Notes: generated by a model from the letters alone, not told the origin. 64,000 bases of DNA from Thiodiazotropha sp040791665 (GCA_040791665.1 JBFNNX010000016.1:1-64000), one strand, 5' to 3'; numbered from the stretch's first letter, positions 1-8,215 are shown. Numbers and translations: made by a program.

Positions 1-104
1 TCCACAACACAAGGCGCAGGAGAAAACTTGATGGGTTTAAACAAAAGAAATCACTCTTAACTCAACCGTCCGTGGAATCGGGGTAAAACCCTTACGATTT
101 TAAA
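1..104 (-). other. Possible gene-less integron cassette, partial
   Basis: Read on the minus strand, this segment starts at a core-like GTTTAAA (99-105) and reaches a matching TTTAAAC (36-42) about 60 bases later. That pairing is expected between the first bases of a cassette and the inner arm of its own attC site. No reading frame fits between the two arms, so the cassette would carry no protein gene. The rest of its attC runs off the left edge. The assignment rests on core spacing and complementarity only. Confidence 0.35.
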
Positions 105-180
105 CGCTATGGTGCGAGATAATTGTGTATGGGCGTACTAAGTTGGGAATGGGCGTTGACATCACAGTCGCTTGTTATAA
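99..180 (-). repeat. attC-like site ending the third cassette
   Basis: On the minus strand the inner arm TTATAAC (174-180) is complementary to the cassette's first bases, GTTATAA at its other end (975-981), as required for an attC. The distal core is GTTTAAA (99-105). The sequence between the arms folds only imperfectly; short GCGA/TCGC pairings are visible. It is longer than the attC sites of the next two cassettes (about 82 versus 48 bases). Confidence 0.5.
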
Positions 181-181
181 A

Positions 182-952
182 TCAATTCCCACACTCTATG
201 AATGCAATAGTTTCTTTAGCCCAAAGCTCTCTTTCAGAATCAACTCCATTTGTCTCCATTATCGTTGGAATGTGATATGGAGGACCAGATTTTAGCTTTT
301 CTCTTAAATCTTTCGTATTTTCTTTGGCGACAAGTGGACAGCCATACTTTGACAACCTTTCCTGCGCTTCTCGAAGAACTGCATATTCAGAGTTAGGAAA
401 AAATGCAGGATTGTCTCTTATGGTTAGGTATGCCGTGAAGCCAACTGCACAAACAGCCAAGATCACTGCAAAAATTGAAAAAAGATATGTAGATAGCAAG
501 GATGGATACTTTTTATACAAACCAAGCTGAACCATGAGGGAACTAAGCTCCTGACCATCTATGATGATTTGCGGTTCATGCAACTCTCGAAGCCTTTCTA
601 ATTCAGGGAAGAATGACAACTTTAGCGACTCAGAAGGGTCTAACCTTGTAATAAGCAGCTCCATTTTATTTTCGTCATAAGTGAACTCAACTTCTCCATG
701 ACGTTTATTAGTTCTGACTATGGGAGCGTATTTCAAAGGCGAAGTTAAATTAATCCGAACGTTTTCTAGAACTCGTTTTGATAGGTTTTCTATCCACAAC
801 TGGGAAATATAAAAACCATCTACTTTTGCCTTCTTTCTAAGCTCTTGAGGTAAAAGGTTTGGTGAAGGCTCTTCAAATTGAACATTTATCGGATCAGGAG
901 CATCTTTAGCAACTGCATACAAAAAACTTAATATAGAGAAAGGGTTCCACAT
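182..952 (-). CDS. Cassette-encoded membrane protein of unknown function
   Basis: A 256-residue protein that I do not recognise. The first about 150 residues are polar, with an IgG-like run of beta-strand segments (QLWIENLSKRVLENVRINL). One clear transmembrane helix follows at about residues 154-176 (LLSTYLFSIFAVILAVCAVG), then a charged C-terminal tail with single cysteines. The N-terminal stretch has weak hydrophobicity and is not a convincing signal peptide. The gene fills the third cassette almost completely, reads away from the integrase, and is AT-rich compared with the chromosome to the right, as is usual for cassettes of foreign origin. Expression would depend on the integron promoter or on an internal promoter that I could not place. 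Confidence 0.7.
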   Translation of the reverse strand: MWNPFSILSFLYAVAKDAPDPINVQFEEPSPNLLPQELRKKAKVDGFYISQLWIENLSKRVLENVRINLTSPLKYAPIVRTNKRHGEVEFTYDENKMELLITRLDPSESLKLSFFPELERLRELHEPQIIIDGQELSSLMVQLGLYKKYPSLLSTYLFSIFAVILAVCAVGFTAYLTIRDNPAFFPNSEYAVLREAQERLSKYGCPLVAKENTKDLREKLKSGPPYHIPTIMETNGVDSERELWAKETIAFIECGN

Positions 953-974
953 TTAACCTAAACTTCCATTTGAT

Positions 975-1022
975 TTATAACGCCGCATTCAGCGGCTTGT
1001 CCGCTGTAATGACTGGTTATAT
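975..1022 (-). repeat. attC site of cassette 2
   Basis: On the minus strand the site runs from ATATAAC (1016-1022) to the core at 975-981. Between the arms lies a hairpin: CAGCGG and CCGCTG pair around an ACAAG loop. The stem continues as CATT/AATG with one unpaired A, the extrahelical base typical of attC sites. Unpaired CCAGT and GCGGC flank the stem like the unpaired central spacer. At about 48 bases it is a short attC. Confidence 0.8.
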
Positions 1023-1295
1023 GGCTTTATATTCATATTCTTTTCCTACCTTCTTAGGGCTATGTTCTTCGAGTAGCCAACCACTCAATGCTTTATGATC
1101 TAGGATATTGCTTGAAATTCCATCAGGAAAACGAAACTGCTCATTTTTACCATTGGTGCTTTCAAAAATATGTCCATTTTCTTGATCCAATCCTACATAC
1201 ACCCAAGTTTGAATATTCGGAATTTTGAGATTTTCATCCATAAACCCAGCATAAAAGTACACTGCACCTTTTTTTAGATAGATCACGTTATCCAT
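1017..1295 (-). CDS. Small cassette protein, copy 2
   Basis: A 92-residue protein, identical to the one encoded at 1347-1625. I do not recognise the family. It has no signal peptide or membrane segment. The sequence is rich in aromatic and beta-forming residues (YLKKGAVYFYAGFM, TWVYVGLD), suggesting a small beta-rich soluble domain. The start codon lies about 16 bases inside the cassette, and the stop overlaps the inner attC arm, the compact arrangement expected of a cassette gene. Toxin, antitoxin or small adaptor roles are all possible; nothing in the sequence decides between them. Confidence 0.75.
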   Translation of the reverse strand: MDNVIYLKKGAVYFYAGFMDENLKIPNIQTWVYVGLDQENGHIFESTNGKNEQFRFPDGISSNILDHKALSGWLLEEHSPKKVGKEYEYKAI

Positions 1296-1304
1296 GTTGC
1301 TGCC

Positions 1305-1352
1305 ATATAACGCCGCATTCAGCGGCTTGTCCGCTGTAATGACTGGTTATAT
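1305..1352 (-). repeat. attC site of cassette 1
   Basis: The inner structure is the same as in the site at 975-1022: ATATAAC and GTTATAT arms, a CAGCGG/CCGCTG stem with one extrahelical A, and a five-base loop. Here the outer arms are perfectly complementary over ten bases (1302-1311 with 1346-1355), because both flanking cassettes are the same. Confidence 0.82.
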
Positions 1353-1625
1353 GGCTTTATATTCATATTCTTTTCCTACCTTCTTAGGGCTATGTTCTTC
1401 GAGTAGCCAACCACTCAATGCTTTATGATCTAGGATATTGCTTGAAATTCCATCAGGAAAACGAAACTGCTCATTTTTACCATTGGTGCTTTCAAAAATA
1501 TGTCCATTTTCTTGATCCAATCCTACATACACCCAAGTTTGAATATTCGGAATTTTGAGATTTTCATCCATAAACCCAGCATAAAAGTACACTGCACCTT
1601 TTTTTAGATAGATCACGTTATCCAT
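1347..1625 (-). CDS. Small cassette protein, copy 1 (first cassette)
   Basis: This is the first gene of the array and sits next to attI, so it should be the best expressed. The 92-residue product is identical to that of the following cassette. There is no recognised domain, signal peptide or transmembrane helix. Its C-terminus is basic (HSPKKVGKEYEYKAI). The start ATG is preceded by GGCAGCAAC with no strong ribosome binding site, a common situation for cassette genes. Two identical copies at the head of the array would double the dose of the protein. Confidence 0.75.
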   Translation of the reverse strand: MDNVIYLKKGAVYFYAGFMDENLKIPNIQTWVYVGLDQENGHIFESTNGKNEQFRFPDGISSNILDHKALSGWLLEEHSPKKVGKEYEYKAI

Positions 1626-1640
1626 GTTGCTGCCATATAA

Positions 1641-1763
1641 CAGCTGATTATATTGCCGGCTCTTTTTATCGTGTTATGCCGCTGGCTCCAAATATTGTGT
1701 TATGCCGCCAGATGTTCTATATTTGTTCTCTATCGGATCTAATCGCATGGAGCGACTTGTCTT
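1641..1763. other. attI region between cassettes and integrase
   Basis: The cassette repeat stops at base 1641, which marks the attI recombination point. Two direct repeats, GTGTTATGCCGC at 1671-1682 and 1697-1708, lie 26 bases apart; they resemble the accessory integrase-binding repeats of known attI sites. The integron promoter for the cassettes and the integrase promoter must also lie here or inside the integrase gene. I could not identify either with confidence. Confidence 0.6.
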
Positions 1764-3146
1764 ATGGAAAAAAGAGAATCTTCCACAGATCCCAGAATTG
1801 AGATTTTCTGGAGCAGATACAGTGATGTACTGAAGCTTTTTCGTATCCCCGAGCGGTCCATTCCCTGGTATCGACGGCATATCGAGTTCTTCATCGCCGA
1901 CCATCCCAATACGCGACTTAAGGAACATTCCATTGCAACTGTTGATGCCTGGCTGAGTAGTCTGGGAAGAAATCCCCATGTTAATGAATGGCAGTTCCGG
2001 CAAAAAGTTGATTCGCTCAGGCTCCTTTTTTGTCACTGCCTGAAATTGCCTTGGGCCAAACAGATTGAGTGGGACCACTGGCTCTCCGGCGCAAAAGCCC
2101 TCGGCAAGGATCATCCTACCGTGGCCAGAAGCTATGAAATGATCGAAAAGGCAGTGAAAGATCCCAAAAACAGATTGGGCAAGAAATTCCCGGATATTTA
2201 CCGGAAATACCTGATTTCCATGAGAATATCTGATTATTCTCCAAATACCGAGAAAAGTTATCTCGCTTGGATCAACCGTTTTCTTGTGTTCCATTCCGAA
2301 AAGCATCCCTGTGACTGCGGAGAAATTGAACTGGCTTCTTTTTTAGAACATTTGGCGATAAACCGCAAGGTTTCCGGGGCTACACAGGGACTTGCACTCA
2401 ATGCCTTAGTCTTTTTCTTCTCACGCATCCTCGAACAACCAGTGGGTCAAATAGGCCCCTATCAGCGCCCAAAGAAACCGAAACGCTTGCCGACCATCCT
2501 CAGTCCCGATGAAATTCACCGCTTGCTGGGGGCTCTGGAGCCCACCAATAGGCTCATGATTCGCCTCATGTATGGGACCGGTATGCGGGTCATGGAGTGT
2601 GTCAGCGTCAGGCTCAAGGACTTGGATTTTGAATACCTTCAGATCACGGTACGCGCCGGCAAGGGCAAGAAGGACAGGTGTGTCCCCTTGCCGAAGGCGC
2701 TGGCGAGTGATTTGCGTATGCAGATTGAAGTCGTCAAGCAGATCCATGACAAGGATGTTGCCGCGGGATATGGTTCGGTCTATATACCGGAAGCCTTGGC
2801 CAGAAAATACCCGAATGCATCCTACGAGTTAGGGTGGCAATATCTGTTTCCGGCCAGTCGCATCTCCCAGGACCCGAGAAGCGGCACTGTTCGTCGCCAT
2901 CATATCCATCAGACAGTGATTCAGAAGAACATTAAGCGAGCCGCCACCAAGTCAGGCATACTCAAGCGGATTACCAGTCATACCCTAAGGCACTCATTTG
3001 CCACCCACCTGCTTGAGTCGGGTACGGATATTCGAACTGTGCAGGATCTGCTGGGCCATGCGGATGTCTCGACGACGATGATCTATACCCATGTTGCAGG
3101 GCTGGGTGGCCAGGGGGTAAAAAGCCCGCTGGATAGAATCGGATAA
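1764..3146 (+). CDS. intI: Integron integrase (tyrosine recombinase), long form
   Basis: This enzyme catalyses attI x attC and attC x attC recombination. The 460-residue protein carries the tyrosine recombinase residues R275, H406, R409, H432 and nucleophile Y441. It also has the extra segment between the catalytic boxes that is specific to integron integrases (about residues 333-378, GYGSVYIPEALARKYP onward), which binds the folded attC. A SAM-like core-binding domain (about 140-225) precedes the catalytic domain. About 120 N-terminal residues are additional to the usual 320-340-residue IntI; long forms are known in environmental integrons. Start: ATG 1764 with GGAG about 11 bases upstream. 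It is transcribed opposite to the cassettes, the standard layout. No frameshift or missing catalytic residue is seen, so it should be active. Confidence 0.93.
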   Translation: MEKRESSTDPRIEIFWSRYSDVLKLFRIPERSIPWYRRHIEFFIADHPNTRLKEHSIATVDAWLSSLGRNPHVNEWQFRQKVDSLRLLFCHCLKLPWAKQIEWDHWLSGAKALGKDHPTVARSYEMIEKAVKDPKNRLGKKFPDIYRKYLISMRISDYSPNTEKSYLAWINRFLVFHSEKHPCDCGEIELASFLEHLAINRKVSGATQGLALNALVFFFSRILEQPVGQIGPYQRPKKPKRLPTILSPDEIHRLLGALEPTNRLMIRLMYGTGMRVMECVSVRLKDLDFEYLQITVRAGKGKKDRCVPLPKALASDLRMQIEVVKQIHDKDVAAGYGSVYIPEALARKYPNASYELGWQYLFPASRISQDPRSGTVRRHHIHQTVIQKNIKRAATKSGILKRITSHTLRHSFATHLLESGTDIRTVQDLLGHADVSTTMIYTHVAGLGGQGVKSPLDRIG

Positions 3147-3147
3147 A

Positions 3148-3164
3148 GGGGAGTAAAAGTCCCC
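3148..3164 (+). terminator. Weak hairpin after integrase
   Basis: GGGGA and TCCCC form a five-base stem around GTAAAAG, two bases after the integrase stop, followed by CGTTT. It is short, so termination here is uncertain. Confidence 0.3.
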
Positions 3165-3249
3165 GTTTGGGTAACCAGAACCAGGCTGCATGGCTATTCT
3201 GGATTTCCACTTCTGGCCGATAGCGGTGCGCAAGCTGAACCCTACATTT

Positions 3250-3771
3250 TTATTTGTCGTGTAATCTCGGCATCAGCTCCACCAGATTGCAGGGGCGCGT
3301 CCTATAGTCGAGCTGGGACGAAATCAACTTGCTCCAACCGTCCATGCAGGCACCGGTCGATCCGGGCAGGCAGAATATGAAAGTGCCGTTGGCCACGCCG
3401 GCCACCGCTCTCGATTGCAGAGTGGAGGTTCCGATGGTGTCGTAGGAAAGCACGCGGAACATTTCACCGAAGCCGTCAATCACCTTATCCAGCAAGGGTG
3501 AGACCGCTTCCGGCGTGCCGTCCCTGCCGGTGAGACCGGTGCCGCCGGTGGTGATCACCACCTGCACATCGGCATCCGCAATCCATTTTGAAACCACCTC
3601 GCGGATACGGTAGATATCGTCGGGTACGATCGTCTTGTCAGCCAAGCTGTGTCCCGCATCCTCGAGAAGCGCCTTCAGCTTCAGGCCCGACTTGTCGGTC
3701 TCTTCCGTTCTCGTGTCGGAAACGGTAAGCACCGCGATATTCAAGGGTATGAATTGTTGTTCTTCACTCAT
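3250..3771 (-). CDS. moaB: Molybdenum cofactor biosynthesis protein MoaB
   Basis: MoaB belongs to the MogA/MoaB family, which adenylylates molybdopterin before metal insertion. The 173-residue length is normal. The molybdopterin-binding signature TTGGTGLTGRDGTPEAV is complete at about residues 97-113, and the N-terminal strand IAVLTVSDTRTEETDKSG is typical. A strong ribosome binding site AAAGGAG precedes the ATG. It reads leftward, downstream of the two-component genes and the HD hydrolase, with 228 bases between it and the latter. The other cofactor genes of the window (mobA, mobB, moeA) lie on the opposite arm, so moaB may belong to the same regulon. MogA was considered; the closest match by motif and size is MoaB. 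Confidence 0.93.
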   Translation of the reverse strand: MSEEQQFIPLNIAVLTVSDTRTEETDKSGLKLKALLEDAGHSLADKTIVPDDIYRIREVVSKWIADADVQVVITTGGTGLTGRDGTPEAVSPLLDKVIDGFGEMFRVLSYDTIGTSTLQSRAVAGVANGTFIFCLPGSTGACMDGWSKLISSQLDYRTRPCNLVELMPRLHDK

Positions 3772-3857
3772 CTTATTTAATCTCCTTTGGCAGATATTCT
3801 TTAGAAGCCTTTATGCAATATGGGTTGCAACTTGCTGCATCCTAGACACTGTACGCA

Positions 3858-3879
3858 TTCCCACGCAGGAGCGTGGGAA
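3858..3879. repeat. REP-like palindrome
   Basis: TTCCCACGC and GCGTGGGAA form a perfect nine-base stem around AGGA. Palindromes of this sequence are dispersed in many gammaproteobacterial genomes and lie between genes, as here between moaB and the HD gene. Confidence 0.6.
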
Positions 3880-3962
3880 CGTGGAAAAAAAGAAAACGGA
3901 AAACAGACGGGAGAGGAATCAAGGCCACTTACGGTGCGGCAAGCCGTACCCTGCAAGAGAGA

Positions 3963-3992
3963 TATTTGCGTTCATTCGCGTTTATTTGCGGA
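3963..3992 (-). repeat. Dispersed repeat, copy of the 24804 element
   Basis: Read on the minus strand, this 30-base segment starts GTCCGCAAATAAACG and ends GAATGAACGCAAAT. The copy at 24804-24833 on the plus strand differs at only a few positions. Both contain the tandem pattern AAATRAACGC / AATRAACGC. It lies just downstream of the HD gene. Confidence 0.5.
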
Positions 3993-3999
3993 CCTATTC

Positions 4000-4533
4000 C
4001 TATGGCCTTTTTCCATAGGCCCTATCGAAGACCGCCTCGAGGGTTTCGTGGGTTCCCCTCAAGCCGTCTATCACTTCCTTGGCCCAGTCGAAATAGGCCT
4101 GACTTCTCTGCAGTGTCCAGCCGGCAGGCGGGCTCTTGTCGATATCGCGCAGATTGGCGATCTTGTCCGCCAGCTTGACCAGCTTTGCCTTGTATGAAAG
4201 ATCGGGCGCATGCTTGATCTGGAGTGCTTTACGCTCCAGTTTGGGAAGATTGCCGTCATCGGTCACCTCCATCACTATATCTGCGATAGCCTGGCCGAAT
4301 TCCGCCTCGATCTCCTCAACCGTGGCATCGGTATCCTCGATGGTGTCGTGCAGCAGCGCGGCGATCAGGGTGTCGAGATCGGTAATCTCACCCTCATTGA
4401 CGAGAATGTCCACCAAGGTGATCGGATGGTTGATATAAGGCGACGCCTCGATATCCTTACGCCGCTGGTGACGATGCTTTTGAGTGGCAAATGCCAGGGT
4501 TTTTATCAGAAGTTTTAGTTCCGGACCATTCAT
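4000..4533 (-). CDS. HD-domain phosphohydrolase, SpoT/Mesh1-like
   Basis: A 177-residue stand-alone HD domain resembling the hydrolase half of SpoT and small alarmone hydrolases, which remove the 3'-pyrophosphate of (p)ppGpp. Visible metal-site residues are H36 (PYINHPI), H62-D63 (LLHDTIEDTD) and D122 (KLADKIANLRD), with E66-D67 conserved after the HD pair. No synthetase, TGS or ACT domain is present. It ends close to a small hairpin (3999-4019). It lies 57 bases downstream of the sensor kinase and on the same strand, so cotranscription is plausible. Alarmone hydrolysis is inferred from family resemblance; other nucleotide substrates are possible. Confidence 0.82.
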   Translation of the reverse strand: MNGPELKLLIKTLAFATQKHRHQRRKDIEASPYINHPITLVDILVNEGEITDLDTLIAALLHDTIEDTDATVEEIEAEFGQAIADIVMEVTDDGNLPKLERKALQIKHAPDLSYKAKLVKLADKIANLRDIDKSPPAGWTLQRSQAYFDWAKEVIDGLRGTHETLEAVFDRAYGKRP

Positions 4534-4590
4534 TCGTCTTAACGATTGCTGATTCGATAAAGTAGACTATACCACCCTTCACCTGCCCAC

Positions 4591-6747
4591 TCAGGCGCTC
4601 TGTTTGCTTTGTGCGACCGACGACACCGTTTCCTCCATCGCCTGTTCCGCCGGCTGGAACTGCTCCATCAGCGCCATCTCCTCCTCTATGATATCCGGCT
4701 CCTGCAAAAGCCAGATGCAGAACTGCGAACCCTGCCCCTGCTCCGAGCTGACAGTAATGTCGCCGCCATACTTCTTGATCAATCCGTAACTGACCGACAG
4801 GCCCAGACCGGTACCCTCTCCCACGCGCCTGCTTGTGTGGAAGGGATTGAATATCAATTCAATCTGTTCCTCTTCGATCCCCACGCCGTTATCTTCAACC
4901 TTGATCACGATCCCCTTGTCGTCCCAATCGTTCGTGCTCAGCGTGATCAGTCCCGCGCTGCTGTCCAATGCATGGACTGCATTGACGAACAGATTGACCA
5001 GGACCTGCTGCAGCTCATGGGGGTTGATCTTGACCGCGTGTGTGGCCTTCAGATCGAGACGTGTCTCGAACTGCTTCTGCTTACGCAGATAGCGAACCAA
5101 CGCCAGCGTGTGCTGTACCACCTCGTTGACATCGATGACCGAAGGCGTCTCCGCGATCTGATCGGGACGGGCGTATTGCAATAGATTGTTGATGATATCC
5201 TTGATGCGAAAGATCTGCTCGATGATCAGATCGATCTCGCCCTTTACCGGTGTCGCGCCATCGCCCAGCTCCTCGACCAGCAGGTCGAGATTCCCCAGCA
5301 TGACTGCCGTGGGATTGTTGATTTCATGGGCCACACCCGCAGTCAGCTCACCGAGTGCCGCGAGCTTTTCCGCTGCGATCAGCTGAGCCCTTGTTTCACG
5401 CAGAATCTGGATCGTGGTCACAAGCTTCTCATTCTTCAGTTTCAGTTCCGCTGTCCGCTCATCCACTTTCTCTTCCAGCTGGTCGGCCCACTGCTGCACC
5501 TGCAGATTGCGCTCCTGAAGCAGGTCGAGCAGGAGATCGAACTCGTTTGCCAAGACCCCGATCTCATCCATGGACGAGATCTTCCCGATGCGCTTGGTAT
5601 AGCCCTCGCGGGTGGCGCGAACCACCGCCATCATCATCTCGAGGGGCTTGAAGATCGATTTGGCGCCGCTGATCGAAAGGATCGATGAAAACAACATCAG
5701 CGCCAAAAACAGTAGGATCAAAACACCCAGCGCCTGCCACAGGGCATTACGCGAGGGTGACTCGAGAAATCCGGCATAGAGCATACCGATCCGTTCACCA
5801 TTGACATCGGTAATCGGCTGATAGGCGGAGATATACCAATCGTTGACGACAAAGGCGCGGTCTATCCATTTCTCGCCGAGATCCAGCACTTGTGTGCGAA
5901 CCTCATCGGAGACCCGGGTGCCCAGGGCCCGCTGGTTGGGGGTTCGCGGTACGTTGGTTGTAATCCTGACATCGTTGAGAAACACCGTGACGGTTCCGAT
6001 GCTTCCCCTGGGCAGGCTGCCCGGACCATACACCAGATCGCGTATGGTATCGACAAACTTGAAATTGGCGTTCAGCAGCACTCCGCCATCAAGTACGGCA
6101 ACCACCTGTCCACGGGAGTTTTTGACCGGGTAGAGGGCGCGAATCATCATGCCGCGTTCCTCGATACGCTGCTCAGTGGGTCTTGCCCTCGGCGTATCCA
6201 GGAGCGGCAGTTCAACCTGTTTGGCCAAACCGGGAGACTGTTCATCCAGCGCCTCCGCACTGAAGATCTCTATTTCCACACGGGGATGGCCCTGCAGCGC
6301 CACCAGCAGCGAAGGTGACGAGTGGCCCCGCTTCTCGGCTTCGCCATATGACAGGAAGAGACGTTTGCCGTCCACGCCAAGCAGATGCAGGTAACTGAAG
6401 CCGACCGACTTCTGCAGTTCTGCCAACTGCGCGTTGACAACCAGCCCGCTCTTCGATTCCAGCGCGGTGTAGAAGGCATAGGACTCCGCCAGCCGGCCCA
6501 GGGTATTCAGATAGTCCTCCTGCAGGCGATGGAAATTATCCTCCGCCACGGAGAGGTCGGTGTTGACTTTGATGAACAGCTGTTCGTAACTGAACTGGGA
6601 TCCCCAATAGATCGCCAGCCCCAATGCAATGGGCATGATCAGCAGAATGGGGAACAGCACCAGCACCAACAGCTTGTAACGCAAGCTGCCGCGTATCGCT
6701 TCGATGATCCCGAGCGGCCGGTTCAAGCGCTTAGGGCCTGTGGGCAC
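4591..6747 (-). CDS. Cache-domain sensor histidine kinase
   Basis: An inner-membrane histidine kinase of 718 residues. Order: transmembrane helix (about 24-48), large periplasmic Cache-type sensor domain (about 50-330), second helix (about 335-358), HAMP (about 360-410), coiled coil, HisKA with phospho-acceptor H474 in GVAHEINNP, and HATPase with the N box (NLFVNAVHAL) and G boxes (VEDNGVGI, GEGTGLGLSV). All are intact. Translation starts at a GTG that overlaps the TAG of the upstream response regulator (TAGTG), so the two are translationally coupled. The cognate partner is the sigma-54 regulator at 6747-8159. The ligand is unknown; the neighbouring tungstate and cofactor genes suggest an oxyanion or a cofactor-related signal, which is inference. 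Confidence 0.93.
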   Translation of the reverse strand: MPTGPKRLNRPLGIIEAIRGSLRYKLLVLVLFPILLIMPIALGLAIYWGSQFSYEQLFIKVNTDLSVAEDNFHRLQEDYLNTLGRLAESYAFYTALESKSGLVVNAQLAELQKSVGFSYLHLLGVDGKRLFLSYGEAEKRGHSSPSLLVALQGHPRVEIEIFSAEALDEQSPGLAKQVELPLLDTPRARPTEQRIEERGMMIRALYPVKNSRGQVVAVLDGGVLLNANFKFVDTIRDLVYGPGSLPRGSIGTVTVFLNDVRITTNVPRTPNQRALGTRVSDEVRTQVLDLGEKWIDRAFVVNDWYISAYQPITDVNGERIGMLYAGFLESPSRNALWQALGVLILLFLALMLFSSILSISGAKSIFKPLEMMMAVVRATREGYTKRIGKISSMDEIGVLANEFDLLLDLLQERNLQVQQWADQLEEKVDERTAELKLKNEKLVTTIQILRETRAQLIAAEKLAALGELTAGVAHEINNPTAVMLGNLDLLVEELGDGATPVKGEIDLIIEQIFRIKDIINNLLQYARPDQIAETPSVIDVNEVVQHTLALVRYLRKQKQFETRLDLKATHAVKINPHELQQVLVNLFVNAVHALDSSAGLITLSTNDWDDKGIVIKVEDNGVGIEEEQIELIFNPFHTSRRVGEGTGLGLSVSYGLIKKYGGDITVSSEQGQGSQFCIWLLQEPDIIEEEMALMEQFQPAEQAMEETVSSVAQSKQSA

Positions 6748-8159
6748 TAATTGACGCCCCAGGCCTGGGTCTTTCGCTCCAGCGTCTTGCGCGAGATGCC
6801 CAGCACACGGGCCGCCGCGGATTTGTTACCGCCTTCCAGATCCAGGACCTTGAGAATGTGTTGCTTCTCAATCGCCTCGAGCAACATGGTCTTACTCGGA
6901 TCGAATGGTGTTGCCTGGCTCCCCGCGGCCTCCGAACCCGTCAGGCACAGACTGGGGGATTTGTTGAGCAGCAGGCACCGTTCGATCACATTCTTCAGCT
7001 CACGCACATTGCCTGGCCAGTCGTAGTCCAGCAACCTGACCACTTCGCCCTCCCCCATTAGCGGAGGGGTTATCCCCAGTTCCGCAGACAGGATCTCGAC
7101 AAAGTGTTTAACCAGCAGCGGGATGTCCTCCTTGCGTTCGCGCAGTGCCGGCATGCGCAGCGAGAGTACGTTCAGGCGATAGTAGAGGTCTTCACGGAAT
7201 TCGCCCTTTCGCACCTCCCGTTCCAGCTCGCGGTTGCTGGCGGCGATAATGCGGACGTCCACCGGTACTTCACGGTTGGAACCGACGGGGCGGATGGTCC
7301 GCTCCTCCAGAGTACGCAGCAGGTGTGCCTGCATGCTGAGCGGCATCTCTCCGATTTCATCGAGAAACAGGGTACCGCCGCTGGCATAGGTGAAGAGCCC
7401 GTCACGGGAGAGATGGGCGCCCGTAAAGGCGCCTTTGACATGACCGAAGAGTTCGCTTTCCAGCAGCTCCGCCGTCATGGCACCGCAATTGATCGGTACA
7501 AAGCTGCCCGTTCTGCCACTCATTTCGTGAATCGCGCGGGCCGCAAGCTCTTTGCCGGTACCCGATTCGCCTTCGATAAGCACCGTGGAAGGCATCGGCG
7601 CGACCCGCTTGATAACCTCGCACAGGGACTGCATCTGCTGGCACTTTCCCACCATGCCTGCGCTATCGTAGATCTGCTCCACCTGGCGGCGCAGCACAAA
7701 ATTTTCGCGTTGCATCTTTTGCCGTTCAAGATAGCGCTCCACCGCCGCGATCATCTGTTCCATGCGAAAGGGTTTGAGGATAAAGTCTTCCGCACCGGCA
7801 CGCAGCGCCGCTATCGCCGTCTCCATATCGGCATGGGCGGTCATGAAGATCACACCGGTGACACCGCCCTGCGTACGCAACTCTTTCACCCATTCGACCC
7901 CACCGGTCTGTCCCGGAAGCCGGATATCGGTAATGATCAGATCGAAATGGCAGTGTCGTCTCAACTCCTCGGCGGTCGCGACATCCTCGGCCGTTTCAAC
8001 CAGCCCGAAATATTTGCGCAATCCCTTCTGCAGAAAACTGCGTATTCCCGGTTCGTCATCCACGATAAGTAACGACGCCATGCGTACGGATGTGCCGTTT
8101 TTGATCGTGGTCTGTTTGTCCTCAATCCTCTCCGCGAGTTCTTTTGCATTTATGTTCAT
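6747..8159 (-). CDS. NtrC-family sigma-54 response regulator
   Basis: A two-component activator with three domains: receiver (acidic pair in LLIVDDE, phospho-acceptor in IITDIRLPG), AAA+ sigma-54 interaction domain (Walker A GESGTGKE, complete GAFTGA loop, Walker B TLFLDEIGEMP) and a C-terminal Fis-type helix-turn-helix (NKSAAARVLGISRKTLERK). All motifs needed to activate sigma-54 RNA polymerase are present. The frame opens at 8207, but I prefer the ATG at 8159 (MNINAKEL): the further upstream start would put the inverted repeat at 8216-8237 almost on top of the gene. A third ATG at 8081 just before the receiver is also possible. It overlaps its kinase by one base. The likely target is the consensus sigma-54 promoter at 8423, in front of tupA. 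Confidence 0.92.
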   Translation of the reverse strand: MNINAKELAERIEDKQTTIKNGTSVRMASLLIVDDEPGIRSFLQKGLRKYFGLVETAEDVATAEELRRHCHFDLIITDIRLPGQTGGVEWVKELRTQGGVTGVIFMTAHADMETAIAALRAGAEDFILKPFRMEQMIAAVERYLERQKMQRENFVLRRQVEQIYDSAGMVGKCQQMQSLCEVIKRVAPMPSTVLIEGESGTGKELAARAIHEMSGRTGSFVPINCGAMTAELLESELFGHVKGAFTGAHLSRDGLFTYASGGTLFLDEIGEMPLSMQAHLLRTLEERTIRPVGSNREVPVDVRIIAASNRELEREVRKGEFREDLYYRLNVLSLRMPALRERKEDIPLLVKHFVEILSAELGITPPLMGEGEVVRLLDYDWPGNVRELKNVIERCLLLNKSPSLCLTGSEAAGSQATPFDPSKTMLLEAIEKQHILKVLDLEGGNKSAAARVLGISRKTLERKTQAWGVN

Positions 8160-8215
8160 TGTGTATTTCCAGTCTTCAAGCTGCTCACTACCTGAATCCC
8201 GTACCACATGATCAG

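Larger units (their letters stand above)
981..1640 (-). repeat. Two identical 330-bp gene cassettes in tandem
   Basis: Bases 976-1311 and 1306-1641 read identically, including the gene and the attC site. The offset is 330 bases, and the junctions fall on the cassette cores. A perfect tandem copy means a recent duplication, by re-insertion of an excised cassette circle or by recombination between copies. An assembly artefact is unlikely but possible. Confidence 0.85.

Noticed and set aside
1..1640. Repeats at the left end as a CRISPR array
   Set aside because: Only two 330-base units plus attC-type sites; spacing and structure are those of integron cassettes.
7104..8072. Long plus-strand frame of 322 codons
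   Set aside because: It lies entirely antisense to the response regulator, whose motifs are complete; composition is that of a shadow frame.
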